Source: Variovorax sp. MHTC-1 (GTDB lineage Bacteria > Pseudomonadota > Gammaproteobacteria > Burkholderiales > Burkholderiaceae_C). Taken from it: a DNA stretch of 64,000 bases. Every line of letters starts with the position of its first letter. Position 1 is the first letter of the stretch. The stretch is taken from assembly GCF_003984645.1 (NCBI RefSeq), contig NZ_RWKI01000009.1:124001-188000 (forward strand), given 5' to 3'. The position numbers were made by a program, and so were the translations under genes. The notes beneath the pieces are model-generated. The model ran no database searches. It saw nothing but the letters and a program-made list of their open reading frames with translations, and had not been told where the DNA came from. Of this stretch, positions 52,699 to 61,864 are shown in pieces.

Positions 52699-53631
52699 TC
52701 AATGCTCTTCCGCAGGCGCCTTGGGCAGCGAGCGCTGGCGCAACACGGTGGCGGCGATGCCGCTCACGACAATCAATGCCATGCCGGCCCAGCCGGCCGC
52801 GTCGATGCGGTCGCCGAACAGCAGCACGCTGTAGATCGCCGCGAAGACGATGCCCGAATACTGCAGGTTCGCGACCACGAGCGTACCGCTTTCGGTCTTG
52901 GCGCTCGAGTAGGCGTATGTCATGCACAGCTGTCCCAAAGCGGCCAGCACGCCCACCGGCAGCAGCCACAGCGCATGGCGCCAGGTCCATTCGGTCCACG
53001 GCGTGAAGCCGCCGAGCAGGGTGGCCGCACCACCCGCTACGGCGGAGCCGAGCGCGAAGTAGAACACCGTGCGTGCCTCGGATTCGCCGGCCCGCGAGAG
53101 CGCGACCACCTGCATGTAGGCGAAGGCGGCGGTCAGCCCGGACAGGAGGCCCATGAGCCCGGCGAAACCCTGGTTGTCGCCCACCGTGGGCTTGAGCATC
53201 AGCACCACGCCGCCGAAGCCCGCGAGGACGGTCAGCACCAGCGCGCCCTGCAGCGGCGGCCGTGGGATGCGTCCGTCGCGGCCCGGCACCGGCACCCAGG
53301 CGAGCAGGGCGCCGCCGACCAGGAAGGCGGCGATCCAGACGCTGCTCATGTAGTTGAGCGTCATCGCGGTGGCGAGCGGCATGTGCGCAATCGCGTAGAA
53401 CCAGGCGCCCAGCGAGAACACGCCGACCAGGCTGCGCCAGGCGTGCATGCCGGGGTAGCGGGTGGCGAGGGTGACGCCGCGGCTGCGTGCCAGCACCCAG
53501 AGGAAGACGATGCCGATCAATCCGCGGTAGAGCACCAGCTCGGCGCTGGTGAACCAGGCCGAGGCGATCTTCACGCACACGCCCATGGTGGCAAAGATCA
53601 AGGCGCCCAGCACCATCCAGAGCGCCTGCAT
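52699..53631 (-). CDS. DMT superfamily EamA family transporter
   Basis: The 310-residue protein has ten hydrophobic segments in two EamA repeats (second repeat starting near GVLAALGQLCMTYAYSSAKT). Such proteins export amino acids, nucleosides or drugs; substrate is unknown. It lies between the Rieske oxygenase (9 nt upstream) and the sulfurtransferase (10 nt downstream) in the same transcription unit. Confidence 0.88.
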   Translation of the reverse strand: MQALWMVLGALIFATMGVCVKIASAWFTSAELVLYRGLIGIVFLWVLARSRGVTLATRYPGMHAWRSLVGVFSLGAWFYAIAHMPLATAMTLNYMSSVWIAAFLVGGALLAWVPVPGRDGRIPRPPLQGALVLTVLAGFGGVVLMLKPTVGDNQGFAGLMGLLSGLTAAFAYMQVVALSRAGESEARTVFYFALGSAVAGGAATLLGGFTPWTEWTWRHALWLLPVGVLAALGQLCMTYAYSSAKTESGTLVVANLQYSGIVFAAIYSVLLFGDRIDAAGWAGMALIVVSGIAATVLRQRSLPKAPAEEH

Positions 53632-53640
53632 GTCAGCGTC

Positions 53641-54780
53641 TTAGGCGTTCTTCATCTCGTTGCGGTACCACTCATGGAACTGCAGCATGCCGTCTTCCAT
53701 CGGGCTCTGGTAGGGACCGCTCTCGTCGTCGCCGCGCAGCATCAGCGCGCGGCGGCCGGCATCCATGCGTTCGGCGATCTCGTCGTCTTCCACGCAGGTT
53801 TCCATGTAGGCGGCCTGCTGCGCCTCGACGAACTCGCGCTCGAAGGCGACGATCTCCTCGGGATAGAAGAACTCGACCATGTTGAGCGTCTTCTGCGGGC
53901 CCACCGGATGAAGGGTCGAGACCGTGAGCACGTGGGGGTACCACTCGATCATCACGTGCGGGTAGTAGGTGAGCCAGATCGCGCCGTACTTGGGCGGCTT
54001 GCCCTCGCGGTACTTGAGCAGCTGTTCCTGCCACTTCTGGTAGATCGGGCTGCCGGCGCGGCCGAGCCGGTTGGCGACGCCGACCGTCTGCACCGAGTAG
54101 TAGCGGTTGAATTCCCAGCGCAGGTCGTCGCAGGTGACGAAGCTGCCGAGGCCCGGATGGAAGGGGCCGACATGGTAGTCCTCGAGGTAGACCTCGATGA
54201 AGGTCTTCCAGTTGTAGTTGCACTCGTGCAGCTCGACGCGGTCGAGCGCGTAGCCCTCGAAGTCGAGGTCGGCGCGCGGGCCGAGGCTCGCGAGCTCGGC
54301 CGCGACGTCGCGCTTCCTGCCCGTGGCGTTCTTTTCGAACAGGAGGCCGTTCCACTCGGTCAGCGGGTAGTTGTGCAGGTTGAGGCAGGGGTCCTTCTCG
54401 AAATGCGGCGCGCCGATCAGTTGGCCGGTGGTGCGGGGGTCGGCCGCCGCATAGGTCCAGCGGTGCAGCGGGCAGACGATGTTGCCGCCGGTCTGGGCAT
54501 CGAGTTCGCCGCGGCCCTGCAGGATCAGCGCCTGCCGGTGGCGGCAGACGTTGGAGACCAGCTCCACGCCCTTGGGCGTGTGCACCAGCGCGCGGCCCTG
54601 CTGCTCCTGCGGCAGGGTATGGTAGTTGCCCGGTTCGGGCACGGCGAGCCGGTGGCCGACGTAGCGCGGGCCGGCGGCAAAAAGCGTTTGCAGCTCGCGG
54701 GCATAGAGCGCCTCGTCGAAGTACGCGGAAACCGGGAGTTGGCTCGAAGCCTGCTGCAGTTGAAGACTTAAATCAGACAT
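53641..54780 (-). CDS. Rieske non-heme iron oxygenase, alpha subunit
   Basis: The 379-residue oxygenase has the Rieske [2Fe-2S] ligands Cys79 and His81 (CRH) with Cys103 and His106 (CPLH), and the mononuclear iron ligands His203 and His208 in EDYHVGPFHPG with an acidic residue near the C-terminus. Substrate is unknown. No reductase or ferredoxin gene is adjacent, so its electron supply comes from elsewhere. ATG at 54780 (MSDLSLQLQQ) is chosen; a longer frame runs into the xseB promoter region. First gene of a long reverse run ending at DUF3299. Confidence 0.88.
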   Translation of the reverse strand: MSDLSLQLQQASSQLPVSAYFDEALYARELQTLFAAGPRYVGHRLAVPEPGNYHTLPQEQQGRALVHTPKGVELVSNVCRHRQALILQGRGELDAQTGGNIVCPLHRWTYAAADPRTTGQLIGAPHFEKDPCLNLHNYPLTEWNGLLFEKNATGRKRDVAAELASLGPRADLDFEGYALDRVELHECNYNWKTFIEVYLEDYHVGPFHPGLGSFVTCDDLRWEFNRYYSVQTVGVANRLGRAGSPIYQKWQEQLLKYREGKPPKYGAIWLTYYPHVMIEWYPHVLTVSTLHPVGPQKTLNMVEFFYPEEIVAFEREFVEAQQAAYMETCVEDDEIAERMDAGRRALMLRGDDESGPYQSPMEDGMLQFHEWYRNEMKNA

Positions 54781-54959
54781 GGGTGACCTGACCAAGCTCC
54801 CCACAGGGAGAGAAAGAGAACGGAAGGCTGCCGTCGAAGAGGGTGCGTCGGCGGGTGAAAAATGCCGGCGGGTGCCGGCTTGAAAGACCTGTGATTGTAC
54901 CCGTGGGCGTAGGTTCCCGGCCCCCGCCCTAAAATGCCCGGTTTCATCCCCATCGCCGC

Positions 54960-55226
54960 ATGCCCAAGGTGCCTCCCATTTCTCCGCCGGCCCCGCCCGC
55001 CTCTCCCGACACCGGTGCGCTGCCCGCAAGCTACGAAGCCGGGCTCCAGGAACTCGAACAGTTGGTGACCGAGCTCGAATCGGGCCAGCTGCCGCTCGAC
55101 CAGCTGCTCGGCAGCTACCAGCGCGGCGCGGTGCTGCTCGCCTTCTGCCGCGACAAGCTGCAGGCGGTCGAAGACCAGATCAAGGTGCTCGATGCGGGCG
55201 GCCTCAAGGTCTGGACCGGCGAATGA
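54960..55226 (+). CDS. xseB: Exodeoxyribonuclease VII small subunit
   Basis: The 88-residue protein pairs with XseA to degrade single-stranded DNA. Core [19 protein letters not shown] followed by [20 protein letters not shown] is diagnostic; the N-terminal 25 residues are Pro-rich. A TAAAAT box at 54930-54935 could start a short leader. The stop overlaps ispA by 4 nt, the usual xseB-ispA-dxs operon order. Confidence 0.94.
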   Translation: MPKVPPISPPAPPASPDTGALPASYEAGLQELEQLVTELESGQLPLDQLLGSYQRGAVLLAFCRDKLQAVEDQIKVLDAGGLKVWTGE

Positions 55227-56140
55227 CGGTCGCCGATGCCTTGCGCTGGGACGCCCGACGCCTTGCTGCGTGGAGCGATCCGCAGCTCGCGCGCGTCGAG
55301 GCTGCGCTGTCGCAATGGGTCGGCGTCGATGCGCCGGTGCTGCTCGGCGATGCGATGCGCTATGCCGTGCTCGACGGCGGCAAGCGGCTGCGCCCCCTGC
55401 TGGTGTTCGCGGCCAGCGAGGCCGTGGGCGGCCAGGCCGAGGCCGCCCTGCGCGCTGCCTGCGCGGTCGAGCTGATCCATGCCTATTCGCTGGTGCATGA
55501 CGACCTGCCGTGCATGGACAACGACGTGCTGCGCCGTGGCAAGCCGACAGTGCACGTGAAGTTCGGCGAAGCCGATGCGCTCTTGGCCGGCGACGCCTTG
55601 CAGGCGCTGGCCTTCGAACTGCTCACGCCCGACGGCGACAGCGTCGCACCCGCGGTGCAGGCGAACCTGTGCCGCCTCCTGGCCCGCGCGGCCGGCAGCC
55701 AGGGCATGGCCGGCGGCCAAGCCATCGATCTCGCGAGCGTCGGGCTGGCGCTCGACGAAGCACGGCTGCGCGAGATGCATCGGCTGAAGACCGGCGCCCT
55801 GCTGCAGGGCAGCGTCGAGATGGGAGCGGCCTGCGGCGGCCCCGTCGCGGCCTTTGCGCTCGCGGCGCTGCGTGACTACGGCGCGGCCATCGGCCTCGCC
55901 TTCCAGGTGGTGGACGACATCCTCGACGTCGTCGCGGATTCGCAGACCCTGGGCAAGACGGCCGGCAAGGATGCCGCGAGCGACAAGCCCACCTACGTGT
56001 CCCTGCTCGGCCTCGACGGCGCGCGCGCACAGGCGCGCGAACTGCTGGCCCAGGCGCTGGCCGCGCTCGATCGCAGCACGCTGGCCGATACCGGCGCGCT
56101 GCGCGCGCTGGCCCACATGGTCGTGGACCGCGACCGATAA
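55223..56140 (+). CDS. ispA: Farnesyl diphosphate synthase (polyprenyl synthetase)
   Basis: Condenses IPP with DMAPP and GPP to farnesyl diphosphate. The 305-residue protein has the first Asp-rich motif DDLPCMDND at 93-101, the GGKR block at 52-55 and the second Asp-rich motif DDILD near residue 232. Length matches E. coli IspA (299). Translationally coupled to xseB (4-nt overlap) and 15 nt before dxs. Confidence 0.95.
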   Translation: MTVADALRWDARRLAAWSDPQLARVEAALSQWVGVDAPVLLGDAMRYAVLDGGKRLRPLLVFAASEAVGGQAEAALRAACAVELIHAYSLVHDDLPCMDNDVLRRGKPTVHVKFGEADALLAGDALQALAFELLTPDGDSVAPAVQANLCRLLARAAGSQGMAGGQAIDLASVGLALDEARLREMHRLKTGALLQGSVEMGAACGGPVAAFALAALRDYGAAIGLAFQVVDDILDVVADSQTLGKTAGKDAASDKPTYVSLLGLDGARAQARELLAQALAALDRSTLADTGALRALAHMVVDRDR

Positions 56141-56155
56141 CAAAAAAGTCTCCCC

Positions 56156-58039
56156 ATGGCTCCGCTGCTCCCCACCATCCACGATCCTTCCGTTCTGCGG
56201 CAGTTCGACCGCGCACAACTCAAGCAGCTGGCCGACGAAGTGCGCAGCTGCGTGCTCGACAACGTGTCGCGCACCGGGGGGCACCTGAGCTCCAACCTCG
56301 GCACGGTCGAGCTCACGGTCGCGCTGCATCACGTGTTCAACACGCCGCACGACCGGCTGGTATGGGACGTGGGCCACCAGACCTACCCGCACAAGATCCT
56401 GACCGGCCGGCGCGAGCGCATGCCGACCCTGCGCCAGATCGGCGGCATCTCCGGCTTTCCGCAGCGCACCGAGAGCGAGTACGACACCTTCGGCACCGCG
56501 CACTCGTCGACCAGCATCTCGGCCGCGCTCGGCATGGCGATGGCGGCCAAGCAGAAGGGGGAGGACCGCCACTCGGTCGCGATCATCGGCGACGGCGCGC
56601 TGACCGCCGGCATGGCCTTCGAGGCGCTCAACAACGCGGGCGTCTGCCATTGCAAGCTGCTGGTGATCCTGAACGACAACGACATGTCGATCAGCCCGCC
56701 GGTCGGCGCGCTCAACCGCTACCTTGCGCAGCTGATGAGCGGCAACTTCTACGCCGCGGCAAAGAACGTCGGCAAGACCGTGCTGCGCGCCGCGCCGCCG
56801 CTTTTCGAGCTGGCCAAGCGCTTCGAGCAGCATGCCAAGGGCATGGTGGTGCCGGCCACGCTGTTCGAGCAGTTCGGCTTCAACTACGTCGGCCCGATCG
56901 ACGGCCACGACATCGATTCGCTGGTGCCAACGCTCGAGAATCTCAAGCATCTCGAAGGCCCGCAGTTCCTGCACGTGGTCACCAAGAAGGGCCAGGGCTA
57001 CAAGCTGGCCGAGGCCGATCCGGTGGCCTACCACGGGCCTTCCAAGTTCGATCCGGCGGTCGGCCTCGTCAAGCCCGCCACTGCGCCCAAGCAGACCTTC
57101 ACGCAGGTCTTCGGCAACTGGCTGTGCGACATGGCCGCGCAGGACGGCCGGCTGGTCGGCATCACGCCCGCGATGCGCGAGGGTTCGGGGCTGGTCGAGT
57201 TCGAGCAGCGCTTTCCCGAGCGCTACTACGACGTCGGCATCGCCGAGCAGCATGCGGTCACCTTCGCAGCGGGCCTGGCTTGCGAGGGGCTGAAGCCGGT
57301 GGTCGCGATCTACTCGACCTTTTTGCAGCGCGCCTACGACCAGCTGATCCACGACGTTGCGATCCAGAACCTGCCGGTGGTGTTCGCGCTCGACCGCGCC
57401 GGCCTGGTGGGCGCCGACGGCGCCACGCACGCGGGCGCCTACGACATCGCCTTCATCCGTTGTATTCCCAACATGAGCCTGGCCTGTCCGGCCGACGAGG
57501 CCGAGTGCCGGCAACTGCTCTCCAGTGCCTTCGCGCAGAACCATCCGGTGGCGGTGCGCTACCCGCGAGGCGCGGGCGCCGGCATCACGCCCGGGCTCAC
57601 GCTCGATGCGCTGCCCTTCGGCAAGGGCGAAATCCGCCGCGAAGGCCAGCGCATCGCCATCCTCGCCTTCGGCACCTTGCTCTATCCGGCGCTGAAGGCA
57701 GCGGAGGCGCTCGATGCCACGGTGCTCAACATGCGCTGGGCCAAGCCGCTCGACGTCGATCTGCTGCTGCAGGTCGCCGGCACGCACGATGCGATCGTGA
57801 CCCTCGAAGAGGGCGCCGTCATGGGCGGTGCCGGCAGCGCCGTGCTGGAAGCCTTGCAGGCCGTGCAAGTGCACAAGCCCGTGCTGCAGCTCGGCCTGCC
57901 CGATCGCTTCATCGAGCATGGCGATCCGGGCAAGCTGCTCGCGAGCATCGGGCTCGATGCCGAGGGTATCGAACAGGCCATCAGGCATCGCTTCGACGAC
58001 GTTCTCGCCGCAGGGAAAACCCCCTTCGGCGTTGTGTAA
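56156..58039 (+). CDS. dxs: 1-deoxy-D-xylulose-5-phosphate synthase
   Basis: Thiamine-diphosphate enzyme that condenses pyruvate and glyceraldehyde 3-phosphate, the entry step of the MEP isoprenoid pathway. The 627-residue protein has the ThDP-binding GDG block [16 protein letters not shown], the catalytic Glu region [15 protein letters not shown] and the C-terminal transketolase domain. Length matches E. coli Dxs (620). Last gene of the xseB-ispA-dxs operon; a TACAAT at 58048 may begin the next transcript. Confidence 0.97.
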   Translation: MAPLLPTIHDPSVLRQFDRAQLKQLADEVRSCVLDNVSRTGGHLSSNLGTVELTVALHHVFNTPHDRLVWDVGHQTYPHKILTGRRERMPTLRQIGGISGFPQRTESEYDTFGTAHSSTSISAALGMAMAAKQKGEDRHSVAIIGDGALTAGMAFEALNNAGVCHCKLLVILNDNDMSISPPVGALNRYLAQLMSGNFYAAAKNVGKTVLRAAPPLFELAKRFEQHAKGMVVPATLFEQFGFNYVGPIDGHDIDSLVPTLENLKHLEGPQFLHVVTKKGQGYKLAEADPVAYHGPSKFDPAVGLVKPATAPKQTFTQVFGNWLCDMAAQDGRLVGITPAMREGSGLVEFEQRFPERYYDVGIAEQHAVTFAAGLACEGLKPVVAIYSTFLQRAYDQLIHDVAIQNLPVVFALDRAGLVGADGATHAGAYDIAFIRCIPNMSLACPADEAECRQLLSSAFAQNHPVAVRYPRGAGAGITPGLTLDALPFGKGEIRREGQRIAILAFGTLLYPALKAAEALDATVLNMRWAKPLDVDLLLQVAGTHDAIVTLEEGAVMGGAGSAVLEALQAVQVHKPVLQLGLPDRFIEHGDPGKLLASIGLDAEGIEQAIRHRFDDVLAAGKTPFGVV

Positions 58040-58129
58040 GCGCTTTTTACAATCGTGTTCGACCCAAAAAGTCAGCAGCGCGGCCACAAGCCGCGTTCTC
58101 GTTTTTCACTGCACTCGGAGTCAATTTCA

Positions 58130-59212
58130 ATGGATCGTCGTTCCCTCATCAAAAACGCAGGCATTGCCGGCGTCCTCGCTGCCGGCATCGCGCCGGCGGT
58201 TCATGCGCAGGCTGCCGTTCGCTGGCGTTTGGCGTCTAGTTTTCCGAAGTCCCTGGACACGATCTACGGTGGCGCGGAGGTGTTCGCCAAGGCAGTGAAG
58301 GCCATGTCGGGCGGCAAGTTCGAGATCTCGGTGCACGCCGGCGGCGAACTGATGCCTCCGTTCGGTGTGGTGGACGGCGTGCAGAACGGCTCGGTCGAGA
58401 TGTCGCACACGGTGCCTTACTACTTCTACGGCAAGAACCCCGCCTTCGCGCTCGGCTCGGCCGTGCCCTTCGGGCTGAACTCCCGCCAGATGAACGCGTG
58501 GATGATGCACGGCAATGGCCGCAAGCTCATGAACGAGCTCTACGCCAAGTACAACATGGTGAGCTTCGCCGGCGGCAATACCGGCACCCAGATGGGCGGC
58601 TGGTACCGCAAGGAAATCAAGTCGCCGGCAGACTTCAAGGGCATGAAGATGCGCCTGGGCGGCGGCCTCGTGGGCGAAGTGATGCAGAAGCTCGGCGCGG
58701 TGCCGCAAAGCATCCCCGGCGGCGAGATCTACCAGGCGCTCGAAAAGGGGACGCTGGATGCCGCCGAGTGGGTGGGACCCTATGACGACCAGAAGCTGGG
58801 CTTCAACAAGGTCGCGCCGTTCTACTACTACCCCGGCTGGTGGGAAGGCGGCCCCGAGGTCGACTTCTTCATCAACCAGAAGGCCTGGGACGGCCTGTCG
58901 GCCGAGAACAAGGCCATCATCGAAGCCGCTTCGGCCCAAGCCAGCACCGACATGCTGGCCAAGTACGACGCGCTGAACCCCACCGCGCTGAAACAGCTGG
59001 TGGCGGCCAAGACCAAGGTGCTGCCTTTCTCGCAGGCCGTGCTCGAAGCCTCGTTCAAGGCTTCGATGGAAGTGTTCGCCGAGAACGATGCCAAGAGCCC
59101 GGAGTGGAAGAAGATCTACGCCGACCTGCGGGCCTTCCAGCGCGATCAGGTGCTGTGGTTCCGCTTCGCCGAGTCGCGTTTCGACACCTTCATGGCATCG
59201 CAGAAGCTGTAA
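58130..59212 (+). CDS. TRAP transporter solute-binding protein DctP
   Basis: The 360-residue protein has a twin-arginine-like signal (DRRSLIKNAGIAGVLAAG, cleavage near HAQA) and the TRAP substrate-binding fold. The EIYQALEKGTLDAAEWVGPY motif with the conserved Arg-x-Gly-like ligand region typifies the DctP family that binds organic acids such as keto acids. It faces its likely membrane subunits DctQ and DctM, encoded convergently on the other strand after a shared terminator. Confidence 0.9.
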   Translation: MDRRSLIKNAGIAGVLAAGIAPAVHAQAAVRWRLASSFPKSLDTIYGGAEVFAKAVKAMSGGKFEISVHAGGELMPPFGVVDGVQNGSVEMSHTVPYYFYGKNPAFALGSAVPFGLNSRQMNAWMMHGNGRKLMNELYAKYNMVSFAGGNTGTQMGGWYRKEIKSPADFKGMKMRLGGGLVGEVMQKLGAVPQSIPGGEIYQALEKGTLDAAEWVGPYDDQKLGFNKVAPFYYYPGWWEGGPEVDFFINQKAWDGLSAENKAIIEAASAQASTDMLAKYDALNPTALKQLVAAKTKVLPFSQAVLEASFKASMEVFAENDAKSPEWKKIYADLRAFQRDQVLWFRFAESRFDTFMASQKL

Positions 59213-59233
59213 GCCGCTCCTCTCGCGCCCATC

Positions 59234-59263
59234 AAAAAAGCCCCGCACTGCGGGGCTTTTTTT
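59234..59263. terminator. Bidirectional terminator between dctP and dctM
   Basis: Arms AAAAAAGCCCCGC (59234-59246) and GCGGGGCTTTTTT (59250-59262) pair perfectly around ACT, with A and T runs on both sides. It lies in the 56-bp gap between the convergent genes and can end both transcripts. Confidence 0.9.
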
Positions 59264-59268
59264 CGTCC

Positions 59269-61059
59269 TTACTTCTTGTTCCTTTCGAGCGACTCCAGCA
59301 TCGCCTTCATCGGGTCGTCTTCCGCGGCCGGGGCGGCCGGCGCGGCGTTCTCCGCACCCGCAGGAGCCGACGCGTCGGGCTGGGGCACCGGCGCCGGAGC
59401 TTCTTCAATGCCCGGCATGTTGGCCCGCATCTCGGCGCCGATCTTGTCGAGGTCGACCGCTTCCACCTTGTCGAGGCCGCTCGAGACGATGCCGGGGAAC
59501 GCGATGATCAAGCCGACCATGACGATCTGGATCAGCACGAAAGGCACCGCACCCCAGTAGATCTGCATGGTGGTGACCGGCTGGATCGTCGCCTGCGTCA
59601 GCTTGTCGGTGTACGCCTTGGTCGGCGCCACGCTGCGCAGATAGAAGAGTGCGAAACCGAAGGGCGGATGCATGAACGAAGTCTGCATGTTGACCGCCAG
59701 CAGCACGCCGAACCAGATCAGGTCGATGCCCAGCGTCTGGGCCACAGGCGCCAGCAGCGGCACCACGATGAAGGACAGCTCGAAGAAGTCCAGGAAGAAC
59801 GCCAGGAAAAAAATCAGCACGTTCACCAGGATCAGGAAGCCTAGCTGCCCGCCCGGCATGCCGGTCAGCAGGTGCTCCACCCAGCGCGGCCCGTCCACGC
59901 CCTGGAAGACCAGGCTGAAGATCGTGGAGCCGATCAGGATGAACACCACGAAGCACGACAGCTTGGTGGTGGTGTTGAGCGCCTGCTTCAGCAGCTGCAG
60001 GGTGAGCCGCCTGCGCACCATCGCCATCACGAACGCGCCGAGTGCGCCCATGGCGCCACCTTCGGTCGGCGTGGCGATGCCGAGGAAGATGGTGCCCAGC
60101 ACCAGGAAGATCAGCAGCAGCGGCGGAATCAGCACGAAGGTCACGCGCTCCGCGATGCGCGAGAGCAGGTTCAGGCCCGTGACGCGGTTGATCACCGCGA
60201 TGACCAAGGCAAGCACCACGCCGACGCACATCGAGACGACGATGGTTTCGTCGGTGGCCACCGTGGTCACGGGCTCCCCCCTCCACCAGGTTTGGACGTC
60301 GGCGATGTGCCTGGCGAAGAACACGGCGGCCACGGTCGAAAGAACGGTCAGCACCAGGAGCGAGGGCAGGCCGCTGCTGCCGTTCTTTTCGCGGAAGGTG
60401 CGGGCCTCCAGCGGCAGCGCCGGCACCCACTTGGGCTTGAAGATGGCCAGCAGGATCACGAAGCCCGCGTACATGGCCGTGAGCATGAGGCCCGGCACGA
60501 AGGCGCCCTTGTACATGTCGCCCACGCTGCGGCCCAGCTGGTCGGCCATGATGATCAGCACCAGCGAGGGCGGGATGATCTGCGCCAGCGTGCCCGAGGC
60601 GGCGATCGCGCCCGCGGCGATGCGGCGGTCGTAGCCGTAGCGCAGCATGATCGGCAGCGAGATCAGGCCCATCGAGATGACCGAGGCCGCGACCACGCCG
60701 GTGGTGGCCGCGAGCAGCGCGCCGACGAAGATCACCGCAAGCGCAAGGCCGCCTCGCACCGGTCCGAACAACTGGCCGATGGTGTCGAGCAGGTCCTCGG
60801 CCATGCCGCTGCGCTCCAGGATCAGGCCCATCAAGGTGAAGAAGGGAATCGCCAGCAGCGTGTCGTTCTGCATGATCCCGAACAGCCGCAGCGGAAGCGC
60901 CTGCATGAGCGCCTCGGGCAGGAGGCCGAGCTCCACGCCGACGATGCCGAAGAACAGGCCGCAGGCGCCGAGGCTGAACGCCACCGGAAAGCCGAACAGC
61001 AGGAACACGATCAACCCCACAAACATGATGGGGGCGAAGTTCTGGGTAATGAATTCCAT
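59269..61059 (-). CDS. TRAP transporter large permease DctM
   Basis: The 596-residue membrane protein has the DctM blocks VGLIVFLLFGFPVAFSLG at the N-terminus and TGVVAASVISMGLISLPIML. It is about 170 residues longer than classical DctM (about 425): the extra length comprises a central segment after residue 230 (RTFREKNGSSG) and a C-terminal Ala/Pro-rich tail ending in MESLERNKK-like charged residues. This extended form is known in Burkholderiales-type TRAP systems. It starts 12 nt after dctQ. Confidence 0.9.
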   Translation of the reverse strand: MEFITQNFAPIMFVGLIVFLLFGFPVAFSLGACGLFFGIVGVELGLLPEALMQALPLRLFGIMQNDTLLAIPFFTLMGLILERSGMAEDLLDTIGQLFGPVRGGLALAVIFVGALLAATTGVVAASVISMGLISLPIMLRYGYDRRIAAGAIAASGTLAQIIPPSLVLIIMADQLGRSVGDMYKGAFVPGLMLTAMYAGFVILLAIFKPKWVPALPLEARTFREKNGSSGLPSLLVLTVLSTVAAVFFARHIADVQTWWRGEPVTTVATDETIVVSMCVGVVLALVIAVINRVTGLNLLSRIAERVTFVLIPPLLLIFLVLGTIFLGIATPTEGGAMGALGAFVMAMVRRRLTLQLLKQALNTTTKLSCFVVFILIGSTIFSLVFQGVDGPRWVEHLLTGMPGGQLGFLILVNVLIFFLAFFLDFFELSFIVVPLLAPVAQTLGIDLIWFGVLLAVNMQTSFMHPPFGFALFYLRSVAPTKAYTDKLTQATIQPVTTMQIYWGAVPFVLIQIVMVGLIIAFPGIVSSGLDKVEAVDLDKIGAEMRANMPGIEEAPAPVPQPDASAPAGAENAAPAAPAAEDDPMKAMLESLERNKK

Positions 61060-61071
61060 GGTTGCTCCGGC

Positions 61072-61677
61072 TCAGCCTGCGTTCGTCTTGTTCTGGGCCT
61101 CGGCCAGCCGGCGAATCGATTCGGCCAGCTCTTCTTCGGCTGTCTTCTCGACATGCTTTTGCGTCGGATCCTCGATGCGCCCCTGCAGGAACGCGATGCG
61201 TTTGATGAGCTCCGACCAGCCCTGCAGCATCAGCAGCGTGAAACCGATCGGGATCATGGCGTACACCGGCCAGCGGATCAGGCCGCCGGCGTTGTTCGAC
61301 ATTTCGCCGGATCGGTAGCCCTGCAGGAAGAACGGAATGCCGTACCAGAGGATCGCGAGGCAGACCGGCGTGAGAAAAAATGCGAAGCCGATGATGTCGA
61401 TCCAGATCTGCTTGGTCTTGGACAGGCGGCTCGATATCACGTCGATCTTCACGTGCTCCTGGTTCAGCAGCGTGTACCCGGCGGCAATCAGGAACGAGGC
61501 CGCGAACAGGTACCACTGCACTTCGAGGAAGGCGTTCGAACTCATGTTGAACAGCTTGCGCACGGCGGCATTGATGCCGCTGATGACCGTGGATGCAAGG
61601 ATCAGCCAGATGATGTATTTGCCGATCTGGGCATTGAGCCAGTCGACCGCGCGCGAAAACTTGAGCAGCACGTGCAT
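61072..61677 (-). CDS. TRAP transporter small permease DctQ
   Basis: The 201-residue protein has four hydrophobic segments and the DctQ pattern (KYIIWLILASTVISGINA, then NAFLEVQWYLFAASFLIAAG). Its C-terminal 45 residues are a charged tail. ATG at 61677 is preceded by CAGGAGAG; a longer frame adds 17 spacer residues. It begins the dctQ-dctM pair that serves the DctP protein encoded convergently. Confidence 0.9.
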   Translation of the reverse strand: MHVLLKFSRAVDWLNAQIGKYIIWLILASTVISGINAAVRKLFNMSSNAFLEVQWYLFAASFLIAAGYTLLNQEHVKIDVISSRLSKTKQIWIDIIGFAFFLTPVCLAILWYGIPFFLQGYRSGEMSNNAGGLIRWPVYAMIPIGFTLLMLQGWSELIKRIAFLQGRIEDPTQKHVEKTAEEELAESIRRLAEAQNKTNAG

Positions 61678-61853
61678 GCGCCTCTCCTGTCGGGAATGAA
61701 TGCTTGGATGCAAAACGACCCGGGGCACCGCTGTGCTGGGCGGCGCGCCGGGACGTTTTATGGACGCGCGATTTTATCGGTGCCCGGCGTGCACTTCCGG
61801 CGCGCGCCGCTGGCGTATTCCCTAGGGCGCGATGGGCTTCGCTGCCCGGCTCG

Positions 61854-61859
61854 CATAAT
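61854..61859 (+). promoter_or_regulatory. Candidate -10 box immediately before the EgtB/SenA-like gene
   Basis: CATAAT ends 5 nt before the ATG at 61865 with GAACC between. No Shine-Dalgarno is visible. It resembles the boxes before uvrD, orn, polA and the CobD-like gene but is one base closer. The 187-bp divergent gap to dctQ holds nothing else I recognise. Confidence 0.28.
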
Positions 61860-61864
61860 GAACC

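Noticed and set aside
55115..58087. A 990-codon reverse-strand frame opposite ispA and dxs
   Set aside because: It is the complement of two conserved enzymes and has biased composition without any recognisable domain.
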